The translations under genes and the position numbers were made by a program. The notes under the pieces are model-generated. The model worked only from the letters and a program-made list of their open reading frames with translations. It searched no databases and was not told the origin of the DNA. Below, in pieces: positions 33,285-42,352 of a stretch of 64,000 nucleotides of DNA. Each line of letters opens with the position of its first letter. The first letter of the stretch is position 1. Origin of the DNA: Chitinophagaceae bacterium UBA1953 (lineage in GTDB: Bacteria; Bacteroidota; Bacteroidia; Chitinophagales; Chitinophagaceae); the NCBI GenBank assembly GCA_002336115.1, contig DDEN01000061.1, positions 270,138 to 334,137 of the forward strand. The letters are read 5' to 3'.

Positions 33285-35095
33285 TGAAAGTATTTGAGGC
33301 AAATATTACGCATCAGGTTTCAGATTATCTGATCAACAATCTGAAAAATGTTAAGTCTGTTGAAAAGGCGAATCAAAAAATGTATGATGCATTTGGCTTT
33401 ATACATTTTTTTAATAGCGAGGAAGAATTACAAGTTTTGAAAGACACAATTTCTTTTTCTCAAAATGTTGTTTCAGAACCTGACCGGGCGGAATATGGCG
33501 ATTTTCAGACAAGCATTAATCTGGCTGATAGAGTCACATCTCATCTAATAGCAAAAAACAGTTCACCTGAAATTGTCATTGAGCCAACTTGTGGGAAAGG
33601 CAATTTTATTATTGCTTCTTTAAAACGATTAAAACACATTAAGCAGGTATTCGGTATCGAAATATACAGGCCTTACGTTTGGGAAAGTAAATTCAATATC
33701 ATTGATTTTTATCTTAATAATCCAATTGATACTAAGCCGGAAATTTCAATTATTCACAGTAGTGTTTTTGATTTTGATTTTAAAGTTATTGCCCCGAAAA
33801 ATAGCACAAAAGAAATTTTAATTATTGGAAATCCACCCTGGGTTACAAATTCTAAATTAGGAAGTTTAAATTCGTTTAACCTGCCTAAGAAAACAAATTT
33901 CAAAAACCACAGCGGATTAGATGCAATGACCGGAAAGTCCAATTTCGACATTGCGGAATATATTACGTTGATGATGATAGAAACATTCCAGCATCAAGCA
34001 GGTAGCATTGCCCTTTTAGTAAAAAATGCAGTGATTAGAAATATTGTATTTGACCAAATCAACAACAAACATCGGATTTCCGAAATAGAAAAATATTCGA
34101 TTGATAGTAAAAAAGAGTTTAATGTTTCTGTAGAGGCATCCTTGTTTTACTGCAAGCTAAATAAAGAACCAGGATTTGAATGTGCTGAATTTTCAATTTA
34201 TACTGCGGGTGAGTTAAGAGCTATTAAAAGAGCAAACAGAAGAATGGAAGAAAATGATAACAACCGTTTCGGCTGGACATTAGAAAAATTTGTTTCAAAC
34301 ATTGATGCCTATGTTCACTCAAAAAGTATAGACGGCATTTGCCCCTTTGAATGGCGACAAGGCATAAAACACGACTGTTCTTCTATTATGGAACTTGATA
34401 AAGAGAACGGGCATTTTATAAACAGGCTGAATGAAAAAATCAAATTAGAAATTGATTTGGTTTACGGTATCTTAAAAAGTTCAGATCTAAAAAAAACAAT
34501 CGTCAACGAAACAAGAAAATATACCATTGTAACACAGCGGAAAGTAGGGCAGGAAACCAATTATATTAAATACGATTTTCCTAAAACTTATGAGTATTTA
34601 AACAGACATCAGGATATTTTTAAGTTACGGAAGTCAAGTATTTACAACAACAAACCGCTTTTTTCAATTTTTGGTGTAGGAGATTATTCATTTAAGCCAT
34701 ACAAAGTTGCTATTTCGGGTCTTTATAAAACATTTCATTTTACACTTGTTTTGCCCCAGAACAAAAAGCCTATCATGCTTGATGATACCTGCTATATGCT
34801 CGGTTTTGACAAACTGGAGTTCGCAGTTTATTCACTTATACTTTTGAATTGTGAAACAACCCAACAATTTTTACAGTCTATAACTTTTACAGACGCAAAA
34901 CGAACTTTTACAAAAGACGTATTAATGCGTATCGACTTGTTGGAATTAGCCCGCACTTTTGACAAATCTGAATTGCAAAGACATTTGAATAATATTAACG
35001 AAAAGTATAACTACAAGTTGATGTTAAACTTTTGGGATGACTTTATAAAGCAAATGACACCAATACAAAGCGGGCAATTTAACTTGTTTGCATAG
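33284..35095 (+). CDS. N6-adenine DNA methyltransferase of a type II restriction-modification system
   Basis: A 603-residue methyltransferase. The ATG at 33284 overlaps the endonuclease stop as TGATG; a GTG three bases earlier is also in frame. A Rossmann-type domain covers residues 75-260: FQTSINLADRVTSHLI corresponds to motif X, EPTCGKGNFIIASL to motif I (SAM-binding), and IIGNPPWVTN to motif IV with catalytic NPPW. The order X-I-IV is that of the gamma class of amino-methyltransferases. The C-terminal 300 residues would be target recognition. The protein protects host DNA from the upstream nuclease. It lies on an A+T-rich segment and is followed by unrelated genes on the opposite strand. 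Confidence 0.9.
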   Translation: MKVFEANITHQVSDYLINNLKNVKSVEKANQKMYDAFGFIHFFNSEEELQVLKDTISFSQNVVSEPDRAEYGDFQTSINLADRVTSHLIAKNSSPEIVIEPTCGKGNFIIASLKRLKHIKQVFGIEIYRPYVWESKFNIIDFYLNNPIDTKPEISIIHSSVFDFDFKVIAPKNSTKEILIIGNPPWVTNSKLGSLNSFNLPKKTNFKNHSGLDAMTGKSNFDIAEYITLMMIETFQHQAGSIALLVKNAVIRNIVFDQINNKHRISEIEKYSIDSKKEFNVSVEASLFYCKLNKEPGFECAEFSIYTAGELRAIKRANRRMEENDNNRFGWTLEKFVSNIDAYVHSKSIDGICPFEWRQGIKHDCSSIMELDKENGHFINRLNEKIKLEIDLVYGILKSSDLKKTIVNETRKYTIVTQRKVGQETNYIKYDFPKTYEYLNRHQDIFKLRKSSIYNNKPLFSIFGVGDYSFKPYKVAISGLYKTFHFTLVLPQNKKPIMLDDTCYMLGFDKLEFAVYSLILLNCETTQQFLQSITFTDAKRTFTKDVLMRIDLLELARTFDKSELQRHLNNINEKYNYKLMLNFWDDFIKQMTPIQSGQFNLFA

Positions 35096-35170
35096 TAGCC
35101 AATGGCTTTTAGCAGAGAAAGTTTTGTTGTTTGATGGTTATAATTTTAAAGCGGCCGATTTCTATGGAAA

Positions 35171-35184
35171 TTTTCGTACGAAAA
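35171..35184. promoter_or_regulatory. 14-bp perfect palindrome
   Basis: TTTTCGTACGAAAA is a perfect inverted repeat in the 95-bp gap between the two convergent genes (methyltransferase, minus-strand unknown gene). Too short and without a T-run to be a sure terminator; could be a protein-binding site. Confidence 0.3.
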
Positions 35185-35190
35185 ATAAAC

Positions 35191-35727
35191 TCAGTTTGTT
35201 TTTTCACCAACAAACCAATGCTCTTTGTTTTTAAACAGCACATTAAAAGTGGTGAGTGAGCCGTAACATCTGGTAATGTATTGCTGTATGTTCACCTTCT
35301 CTTCATCACTAAGGTTTTTGCTGCTGTTGATGTTTTGTTCCAGTACTCTGAGCCGGTCACGGAGCATCACAATTTTGTGAAAAAAATCTTCAACAGGAAT
35401 TTCTTTTGGCTTCAGTGTTTTATCGGCAGGCTGCAGAATCATTGTTCCACCGGCCCATTTTTCACCAAGGGGAACAATTTCGTGTGGCCCTGCCCAAAGC
35501 CGCAGAATTTTCAGCAATGATTTTTCAAGTTCACTGTTAGTGTCTATTTCTTCCGATACGTTTTCTGGAATTATTTCATCAAGATTTGTGTCTGTCTTGT
35601 CTATTTCCTTAACACCAATATTGATAAAGGAGATAAGATAAGTTGCATAACGGATGCCTACAATAACGCCGGGTCCGTGTTGTGTGTGCTGCAAACGTGT
35701 GCCAATGCCTAATGTTGTTTGTTCCAT
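35191..35727 (-). CDS. Hypothetical protein with Tudor/CarD-like N-terminus
   Basis: A 178-residue soluble protein. The N-terminus, GIGTRLQHTQHGPGVIVGIR, matches the 'G-x-R-V-x-H-x-x-x-G-x-G-V-V' start of small SH3/Tudor-like domains (as seen in CarD and the C-terminus of UvrD/PcrA helicases). Residues 50-75 are an acidic linker, and residues 80-178 a helical domain ending in FKNKEHWFVGEKTN. I do not recognise the family as a whole. It may bind nucleic acid or RNA polymerase, but this is inference from the N-terminus only. Confidence 0.6.
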   Translation of the reverse strand: MEQTTLGIGTRLQHTQHGPGVIVGIRYATYLISFINIGVKEIDKTDTNLDEIIPENVSEEIDTNSELEKSLLKILRLWAGPHEIVPLGEKWAGGTMILQPADKTLKPKEIPVEDFFHKIVMLRDRLRVLEQNINSSKNLSDEEKVNIQQYITRCYGSLTTFNVLFKNKEHWFVGEKTN

Positions 35728-35823
35728 ATTCAGAAAATTATACCGGAAAAATACAACTGAAACAGCATATGGTTATACTGTTGGATAATAGAAAAAACCG
35801 GAATTGATTGTGTAATCAGGTTG

Positions 35824-36564
35824 CTATTGTTTTTCTTTTTTGCTGAGATAATCCTTTGCGGCCGACTGTATGTATTGATACAGCTCAATATCCATTACCT
35901 GTGTAAGCATATCGTATTCAGGACGGTAAAGCACCATAAACTCATCAAGCATTGCTCCTTCTTTTAAAGTTGTGAGGCGCTGTACAATTGTTTTATTGAA
36001 ACGGTAATCAATGTACCTGTCCTGTTCTTCTTTAATTAAGCGTTGCTGAAAATGCAGCATGCTTTTGTTTCGCCTGAAGCGGAATACATTGATCAGTGCG
36101 TCCAGGTCAATACTTGCACCAGCGCCTGCTTCTGGATTAGCCCCGGAGAAACGAAGCCCGCCACGATCGGCATTAAAAATTTTATCGTACTGCAGGCGGT
36201 TTTCAATCGAATCCTGCTTTCGTGTTTTACCATAAACAATAATTTCCTTCAGTTCTTTATACCGGCCGGGTACATGCAACAGCAGGGAAATATCAAACGC
36301 TGAAAAATCTTTGATTTCGCTTACAGGAAATTTTTGTGTTGGCTTATTCCGGAAGAAGAAGAAAACAGAATCAGTTGCACCTACATAAATAGTATAGTTG
36401 CCGGCACTGTCGGTGAAGCTCATGGTGCCGCAGGTACACACTACCTGTACACCCATTACGAGGTTGCGTTTTGTACTATCGTAAACAGTACCGCTTAACT
36501 GTATTTGTGCAGCTCCGGTTTTTGCCAGTAGCAAAACAATGGTATAAAAGAGTATTTTTTTCAA
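35824..36564 (-). CDS. Secreted CarboxypepD-reg-like domain protein
   Basis: A 246-residue exported protein: signal peptide MKKILFYTIVLLLAKTGAAQ, then residues 22-105 forming a carboxypeptidase-regulatory-like beta-sandwich (LSGTVYDSTKRNLVMGVQVV, TDSAGNYTIYV, a DUF4480-like pattern). The remaining part is helical and charged (DKIFNADRGGLRFSGANPEAG, RNKSMLHFQQRLIKEEQDRY). Proteins of this type are common in Bacteroidota near surface proteins; no TonB box or barrel is present, so it is not a SusC homologue. It lies 65 bp downstream of purN, on the same strand. Confidence 0.75.
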   Translation of the reverse strand: MKKILFYTIVLLLAKTGAAQIQLSGTVYDSTKRNLVMGVQVVCTCGTMSFTDSAGNYTIYVGATDSVFFFFRNKPTQKFPVSEIKDFSAFDISLLLHVPGRYKELKEIIVYGKTRKQDSIENRLQYDKIFNADRGGLRFSGANPEAGAGASIDLDALINVFRFRRNKSMLHFQQRLIKEEQDRYIDYRFNKTIVQRLTTLKEGAMLDEFMVLYRPEYDMLTQVMDIELYQYIQSAAKDYLSKKEKQ

Positions 36565-36629
36565 AACTGCTGCAATGTTAAACCGTTCGGTTGATAAAAC
36601 AGAGTGAGTGCTTATTATTTAAGAAGGTT

Positions 36630-37202
36630 TTACGAAAGCAGGGTTTCAATTACTTCAGGGTAGTGCTTGTGTTCAAGCCCGTGAATACGTTCTGCAAGCG
36701 AATCGGGCGAATCGGTTGGTAAAACTTCACAGGTTGCCTGGAAAATGAGCTTTCCATGGTCGTATAACTCATCTACATAATGAATGGAAATGCCGCTTTC
36801 ACGCTCTTTGTTATCAATCACCGCTTCGTGTACATAATGCCCGTACATACCTTTGCCGCCGTATTTCGGGAGAAGGGCAGGGTGGATATTTACGATACGC
36901 TGTGGAAATGCTTTGATGAGAAGTAAGGGAATTTTCCAAAGAAATCCGGCCAGCACTATAAAATCAATTCCCTGGTCTTTCAATTCTTCTACATAAGCAT
37001 TGCCTCGGAAAAACTGCTCTTTTTCAATAAGCAAAGTGGGAATGCTATTTGTCTCGGCAATAGTTAACACCCCTGCTCCGGGTTTATTGCAGACAATGAG
37101 GCTGATTTTCACAGATGGGCTGTTTTTGAAATGCCCGATAATTTTTTTTGCGTTGCTGCCTGCTCCTGAAGCAAAAATGGCAACCTTTTTCTGGTTGTTC
37201 AA
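36630..37202 (-). CDS. purN: Phosphoribosylglycinamide formyltransferase
   Basis: A 190-residue GAR transformylase that transfers the formyl group of 10-formyltetrahydrofolate to GAR in purine synthesis. Sequence motifs: IFASGAGSNAKKIIGHF at residues 8-25, FIVLAGFLWKIP, NIHPALLPKYGGKGMYG (Asn-x-His-Pro with the catalytic residues) and GISIHYVDELYDHGKLIFQ (Asp pair). The usual family length is 190-215. It follows the small membrane protein gene at 37213 by 10 bp on the same strand and may be co-transcribed with it. Confidence 0.96.
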   Translation of the reverse strand: MNNQKKVAIFASGAGSNAKKIIGHFKNSPSVKISLIVCNKPGAGVLTIAETNSIPTLLIEKEQFFRGNAYVEELKDQGIDFIVLAGFLWKIPLLLIKAFPQRIVNIHPALLPKYGGKGMYGHYVHEAVIDNKERESGISIHYVDELYDHGKLIFQATCEVLPTDSPDSLAERIHGLEHKHYPEVIETLLS

Positions 37203-37212
37203 AGCGTGCTTT

Positions 37213-37503
37213 TTATTTTTTTGATTTAATAAGCCCCATTCTTGTGCCTATTTTCCTGAGATAGCCTGTAAAAAAACGGTATTGACCTAACGGAATGCTT
37301 ATCACCAAAACCATCAGTGGCCATAAAATGGTGATGATGATAATATATACCGGGAGAAAAAACCACCCATCGTCAATATCAAGCAGATGCATGATTTTAC
37401 GGCCAAAGTACCCTGTAATGCTTCCGCCAATGGCAAAAGTGCATAAAATAAGCAGCAATTGCCAGGGGCCCACTTTCCATTTTTTCTGAAGGTTATTGAA
37501 CAT
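37213..37503 (-). CDS. Small DUF6787-like membrane protein
   Basis: A 96-residue membrane protein. The ATG at 37503 is preferred; a longer frame reaches 37569. It has two to three membrane segments: WQLLLILCTFAIGGSITGYF and WFFLPVYIIIITILWPLMVL, with a short positively charged C-terminus (FFTGYLRKIGTRMGLIKSKK). The pattern 'K-W-K-V-G-P-W-Q-L-L-L-I' is what I know from the DUF6787 family of Bacteroidota; function unknown. Ten base pairs upstream of purN, in the same direction. Confidence 0.75.
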   Translation of the reverse strand: MFNNLQKKWKVGPWQLLLILCTFAIGGSITGYFGRKIMHLLDIDDGWFFLPVYIIIITILWPLMVLVISIPLGQYRFFTGYLRKIGTRMGLIKSKK

Positions 37504-37675
37504 AGCTGCAAAAATCGGGGTAATGCGTGGTTTTGCAAAGTTGTCATAGGCTTTAAAACAAGCTAACATTTATTATTTGTGAATTTTGCGGTGCCTTTAG
37601 CAACCCATTCATATTCAAGTCACAAATAAGTAAAAAAAATATTCTGCCTGTGGATATTTTGTCAGTATCCTCCCC

Positions 37676-37683
37676 TATTTTTG
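37676..37683 (+). promoter_or_regulatory. Promoter -7 element candidate for the act operon
   Basis: TATTTTTG matches TAnnTTTG, 52 nt before the actA ATG. A -33 motif (TTTTG) is found 14 nt upstream instead of the usual 19-21, so the spacing is off. Confidence 0.3.
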
Positions 37684-37735
37684 CAGCCAACATAAAGGGA
37701 TATTCTTCCAAATCACAATACGGTTCCAGAACGTT

Positions 37736-38983
37736 ATGAATCAACCAAAATTAATACTCCGAAGGTCGCTGACTGCTTGTTTGATCGTAGTTTCATTGCT
37801 TATTGGTGATAAATTATTTGCACAGGATGGAAAGGCTTTGTTCCAGGCCAATTGTGCAGCATGTCACTCAGTAACTAAAAAACTTACTGGTCCTGCGTTG
37901 GCAGGTGTTGAATCCCGTGGCCCCTGGAGCGACCGGAAAAAGATCTATGCCTGGGTGCATAACCCCGTAGCTTTTGCCAAAACTGATACTTATGCGGCAG
38001 ACCTGATGAAGCAGTTCAATGGTATTGTGATGACATCGTTCCCGCAGTTCAGTGAAAAAGAAATTGATGCAATAGTTGATTATATTAATGTAGAGGCAAA
38101 CAAAAAGCCCGAAACTCCATCTGCTGCTGGTGCAACATCAAACGAACCTGCTGCCGATAACTCTCTTCTTTTCGGAATTCTTGCAATTGTGCTGGCTGTG
38201 GTTGGTTTGATTTTATTGCGTGTTAATGGCAGTTTAAAACGACTGACTGATGAAAGAGAAGGCCGCCCTGTTTTTGCGCCAATTCCTGCTTACAGAAACA
38301 AAACCATCCTTGCTTCTGGTATTATCCTTTTGTTTTTGCTTGGAGGTTATTTCCTTGTACAGGGAGCAGTTGGTTTGGGCCGCACAAAGAATTATCAGCC
38401 TGAACAACCTATTTACTATTCTCATAAAGTTCATGCCGGCATTAACCAGGTAAACTGTTTGTATTGCCATGGTGGAGCTATGGAAGGCAAACATGCAAAT
38501 ATTCCAAGTGTGAATGTGTGTATGAACTGCCACATGGGTATCAGCGAATACAAAGGTGCTCCTATCATTAAAGAAGATGGAAGCAAACTTGATGCAAACG
38601 CAGAAATTCAGAAATTATATTCTTACTCAGGTTGGGATCCTGCAACAAACAGCTACAAAAATGAAGGTAAACCGGTTGAATGGATCAAAATACATTCATT
38701 GCCCGATCATGTTTACTTTAATCACTCACAGCACGTAAAGGCCGGTGGTGTACAATGCCAAACCTGTCATGGCGAAATCCAGAACATGAATGAAGTAAAA
38801 CAATTTGCTGATCTGAGCATGGGCTGGTGTATCAACTGCCACCGTACAACTGCGGTTAAGTTCAAAGACAATGGTTTCTACAGTATTTATGAAAAATTCC
38901 ATAACGATATTAAAAGTGGAAAGATGGATAGTGTAACTGTTGAAAATATTGGTGGAACTGAATGTCAAAAATGTCACTATTAA
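37736..38983 (+). CDS. actA: Alternative complex III subunit ActA, multihaem cytochrome c
   Basis: A 415-residue membrane-anchored multihaem cytochrome. It carries six CxxCH haem-binding motifs: CAACH near residue 40, then CLYCH, CMNCH, CQTCH, CINCH and CQKCH between residues 240 and 414. The first sits in a separate cytochrome c domain (residues 30-115) linked by two membrane helices (residues 145-165 and 190-215) to the five-haem domain of ActA. It accepts electrons inside alternative complex III. The Bacteroidota form often has this extra N-terminal haem domain. First gene of the respiratory cluster. Confidence 0.95.
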   Translation: MNQPKLILRRSLTACLIVVSLLIGDKLFAQDGKALFQANCAACHSVTKKLTGPALAGVESRGPWSDRKKIYAWVHNPVAFAKTDTYAADLMKQFNGIVMTSFPQFSEKEIDAIVDYINVEANKKPETPSAAGATSNEPAADNSLLFGILAIVLAVVGLILLRVNGSLKRLTDEREGRPVFAPIPAYRNKTILASGIILLFLLGGYFLVQGAVGLGRTKNYQPEQPIYYSHKVHAGINQVNCLYCHGGAMEGKHANIPSVNVCMNCHMGISEYKGAPIIKEDGSKLDANAEIQKLYSYSGWDPATNSYKNEGKPVEWIKIHSLPDHVYFNHSQHVKAGGVQCQTCHGEIQNMNEVKQFADLSMGWCINCHRTTAVKFKDNGFYSIYEKFHNDIKSGKMDSVTVENIGGTECQKCHY

Positions 38984-38984
38984 T

Positions 38985-39062
38985 AATTTGAAAATCTGGA
39001 AATGTGCTGATGTATGAATGAAAACATTTTCAAATTCTCAAATCTTCAAATTTTCAAATTAG
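38985..39062. repeat. Octamer tandem repeat and inverted arms in the actA-actB spacer
   Basis: CAAATTCT (39031), CAAATCTT (39039), CAAATTTT (39047) and CAAATTAG (39055) are four consecutive 8-bp units. AATTTGAAAAT (38985-38995) is the exact reverse complement of ATTTTCAAATT at 39026 and at 39050, so the spacer can fold on itself in two ways. Confidence 0.75.
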
Positions 39063-39077
39063 CTATTTAACAAGCAT

Positions 39078-42000
39078 ATGAGTCAGAAAAAATATTGGCA
39101 AAATTTCGGAGAGCTGAACAACACAAAAGCTTACGTAGAAAGTGCGGAGAACGAGTTCAAAGAAGAACTGCCTTTTGAATTGAACGATAACGGAGCAACC
39201 ACTCCCCGTCGTGACTTTTTGAAATACCTGGGTTTCAGTACAGCTGCTGCAACATTGGTTGCAAGCTGCGATATCCCGGTTAAAAAGTCAATTCCATTCC
39301 TGAACAAACCGGCTGATATTGTTCCCGGCGTGGCGAATTATTATGCAACCACATTTGTGCTTGATGGTGATGTGGTTCCTGTTGTAGCGAAAGTGAGAGA
39401 TGGCCGTCCTATAAAAATTGAAGGAAACACACTTGGTTTTACTAAGGGTGCAACTTCTCAGCGAGTTCAGGCTTCGGTTCTGAGTTTGTATGATACTGCC
39501 CGAGTGCGTTATCCATTAGAAAAGACAACCGAAGGTTTTCAGGAAGCCCCCACTTATGAAGCAGTAGATAAGAAAATCATTACTGCATTGTCAGGTGTTG
39601 GCACGAAACAGATTGTTCTTTTAAGTTCAACATTAAACTCACCAACTGTTCAATTAGTTATTGATGAGTTTAAAGCAAAATATCCCTCATTCAAACATGT
39701 AACTTATGATGCTGTTTCTTACAGCGGTATGCTGCAGGCAAATGAGGCAACTTACGGCAAGCGTACAATTCCTTCTTACCAGTTCGATCAGGCAAAAGTG
39801 ATTGTTAGTTTTGGTGCTGATTTCCTTGGTACATGGATCAGTCCTGCTGAATTTGCAAAACAATATGCAGCCGGAAGAAAGATTGACGACAGGAACCTGA
39901 CCATGAGCCGTCACTTCCAGTTTGAAAGTATGTTCAGCATGACCGGTGCAAATGCCGACGAACGCTATACTCACAAACCAAGCGAACTGGGTGCTGTATT
40001 ATTAAACTTATATGCAAAACTTGGCGGTGCTGTATCTGCGCCTGCTATTGCAGATAAACGTTTAGCTGCCGGTATTGAAGCTGCTGCTAAAGAATTGCTC
40101 GCTGCAGGCGGCAACGCTGTTGTTGTTTGCGGAAGCAATGATGCAAATGCGCAGGTTGTTGTGAATGCAATTAATGATAAGATTGGTGCAAATGGAAAAA
40201 CCATCAATTTCGGTGCAGCTACCAACTACCGCAAAGGTGTTGATGCTGAATTTGAACAACTGGTGGCCGATATGAGTGCCGGACAGGTTGGTGCTTTACT
40301 CGTTTACGGCGCTAATCCTGTTTATACTTACAGAGACAGTAAGAAATTTGCTGATGCAATTTCAAAAGTTGGTCTCACTGTTTCTTTCAGCGAAAATGAA
40401 GATGAAACTTCTTCATTATGTCAATACATTCTTCCTGCTCATCATTACCTCGAAAGCTGGGGCGATGCTGAAGCAAAAGAAGGATATGTTTCTTTCATTC
40501 AGCCAACAATTCACCCCTTGTTTAAAACAAGAGCATTTGCTACTTCTTTATTAAAATGGAGCGGAAGCACAGTTGCTGATTACGAAACTTATTTCAAAAA
40601 TTACTGGATCGGCAAACTTGGCTCACAAATAGCTTTTGATAAAGCTTTGCAGGATGGTATAATTGAACCTGCAACCCCAACAGTAGCAGGCGCTGCGTTT
40701 AACGGTGCTGCATTAGCTGCTGCTATTGCCAAACTGAGCGAAGCGAAGAAAGGTGGCAAAAATGAATTAGTGATTTACCAGAAAGTAAGTATTGGTGACG
40801 GTAAAATGGCGAACAATCCCTGGTTGCAGGAAATGCCCGACCCGATTACAAGAGCCTGCTGGGATAACTACGCAATTATTTCTGTTAAGACAGCGGAGGA
40901 ATTAGGCTATAAAGCTGATGATGAGTATGAAGTAAATCCTCCAAAGCCTGTATTAAGCATTAAAGCGGGTGGTAAAGAAGTTAAACTTCCTTTATTGATT
41001 ATTCCTGGTATGAATGCCGAAACAGTTGCTATTGCTGTTGGTTATGGCCGTGCCGAAAAGATTGGTTTGGCAGCTAAAGGCTCTGGTAAGAACATTTATC
41101 CGTTTGTTGGATACAACGGGCAGACTTATGATTATACTGTTGCAGATATTACAATAGAAAAAACAAACGAAACATATCCTGTTGCTCAAATGCAAACGCA
41201 TGGCAACTATGGTAACCGTGTGGAAGTAATTCGTGAAGCAAGTCTTGCAACACTGAAAAAAGATCCCAAACATTTTTATAACGACCGCCTCGAGGAGTTG
41301 AAAAACTATGGCGGTCCTGAAGGGTTGGAAAAGGAAGGAACATTATATCCAGTTTATGACAAGCCCGGTATTAAATGGGGTATGAGTATTGACATGAACA
41401 GTTGTACTGGTTGTGGTGCTTGTGTTGTTGCTTGTAGTGCCGAAAACAATGTATCGGTTGTAGGTAAAAACCAGGTGGCTAAATTCCACGATATGCACTG
41501 GCTGCGTATTGACCGTTATTTTAGCGGAGATGTTGAAAATCCGGATGTGGTATTCCAGCCAATGCTTTGCCAGCACTGCGATAACGCTCCTTGCGAAAAC
41601 GTTTGTCCGGTGGCTGCAACTAACCACAGCAGTGAAGGTTTAAACCAGATGACTTATAACCGTTGTATTGGTACAAGGTATTGCGCCAACAACTGTCCTT
41701 ATAAAGTACGTCGCTTTAACTGGCACGATTGGAACGGAGCCGACAGCTTTAAAGACAACCAGATGCCGATTGTTGAAAGCGGCCGCCTGAACGAAGTAAC
41801 GATCCAGATGAATGATGATTTAACACGTATGGTGCTGAATCCTGATGTTACCGTCCGCAGCCGTGGTGTAATTGAAAAATGTTCGTTCTGTGTACAACGT
41901 TTACAGGAAGCGAAACTTACAGCTAAAAAAGACAGCAGACCAATGGTTGATGCTGATATTCATACGGCTTGTCAGCAGGCTTGTCCTACAAATGCAATTG

Positions 42001-42221
42001 TATTTGGTAATGTAAATGATAAAGAAAGTGCAATCAGCAAAGTGCGCAAGCAGGAAGAAGTAAACCGCACTTACTATGTACTGGAACAAATTCACGTATT
42101 GCCGAATGTGAGCTACATGGCGAAGGTGAGAAATACAGATCGTGTTGTTGGTAATGTGGAAGAAGGCGCTGAAGAAAAACACGAAGAGAAAAAAGAAGCT
42201 ACTGAAGCGGCAGCTCATTAA
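39078..42221 (+). CDS. actB: Alternative complex III subunit ActB, iron-sulfur molybdopterin-like protein
   Basis: A 1047-residue protein combining a molybdopterin-oxidoreductase-like large subunit and a ferredoxin-like domain. Near residues 42-66, TPRRDFLKYLGFSTAAATLV ending at Cys67 is a Tat-like signal, possibly a lipoprotein. Residues 80-730 form the MopB-like fold (no cofactor ligand expected in ActB). Residues 770-1000 hold four clusters of cysteines: CTGCGACVVAC, CQHCDNAPCENVC, CIGTRYCANNC and CSFC plus CQQACP, giving one 3Fe-4S and three 4Fe-4S centres in known ActB. It carries electrons to ActA and ActE. The C-terminus is Glu/Lys/His-rich (KHEEKKEATEAAAH). Confidence 0.95.
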   Translation: MSQKKYWQNFGELNNTKAYVESAENEFKEELPFELNDNGATTPRRDFLKYLGFSTAAATLVASCDIPVKKSIPFLNKPADIVPGVANYYATTFVLDGDVVPVVAKVRDGRPIKIEGNTLGFTKGATSQRVQASVLSLYDTARVRYPLEKTTEGFQEAPTYEAVDKKIITALSGVGTKQIVLLSSTLNSPTVQLVIDEFKAKYPSFKHVTYDAVSYSGMLQANEATYGKRTIPSYQFDQAKVIVSFGADFLGTWISPAEFAKQYAAGRKIDDRNLTMSRHFQFESMFSMTGANADERYTHKPSELGAVLLNLYAKLGGAVSAPAIADKRLAAGIEAAAKELLAAGGNAVVVCGSNDANAQVVVNAINDKIGANGKTINFGAATNYRKGVDAEFEQLVADMSAGQVGALLVYGANPVYTYRDSKKFADAISKVGLTVSFSENEDETSSLCQYILPAHHYLESWGDAEAKEGYVSFIQPTIHPLFKTRAFATSLLKWSGSTVADYETYFKNYWIGKLGSQIAFDKALQDGIIEPATPTVAGAAFNGAALAAAIAKLSEAKKGGKNELVIYQKVSIGDGKMANNPWLQEMPDPITRACWDNYAIISVKTAEELGYKADDEYEVNPPKPVLSIKAGGKEVKLPLLIIPGMNAETVAIAVGYGRAEKIGLAAKGSGKNIYPFVGYNGQTYDYTVADITIEKTNETYPVAQMQTHGNYGNRVEVIREASLATLKKDPKHFYNDRLEELKNYGGPEGLEKEGTLYPVYDKPGIKWGMSIDMNSCTGCGACVVACSAENNVSVVGKNQVAKFHDMHWLRIDRYFSGDVENPDVVFQPMLCQHCDNAPCENVCPVAATNHSSEGLNQMTYNRCIGTRYCANNCPYKVRRFNWHDWNGADSFKDNQMPIVESGRLNEVTIQMNDDLTRMVLNPDVTVRSRGVIEKCSFCVQRLQEAKLTAKKDSRPMVDADIHTACQQACPTNAIVFGNVNDKESAISKVRKQEEVNRTYYVLEQIHVLPNVSYMAKVRNTDRVVGNVEEGAEEKHEEKKEATEAAAH

Positions 42222-42312
42222 TTGCCGGGCAGAGTTAACCCGAGTTGAAGTGTGCGACGCAACAGAAGCTGAAAAATGATTCTGAAGCTTAGTACAAAAA
42301 AATAAAAACCAG

Positions 42313-42340
42313 GCTAATAGCTAATGGCTAATGGCTTAAA
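42313..42340. repeat. Heptamer tandem repeat in the actB-actC spacer
   Basis: GCTAATA, GCTAATG, GCTAATG and GCTTAAA form four consecutive 7-bp units just before the actC start. Confidence 0.75.
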
Positions 42341-42352
42341 GCGAAAAAGAAT

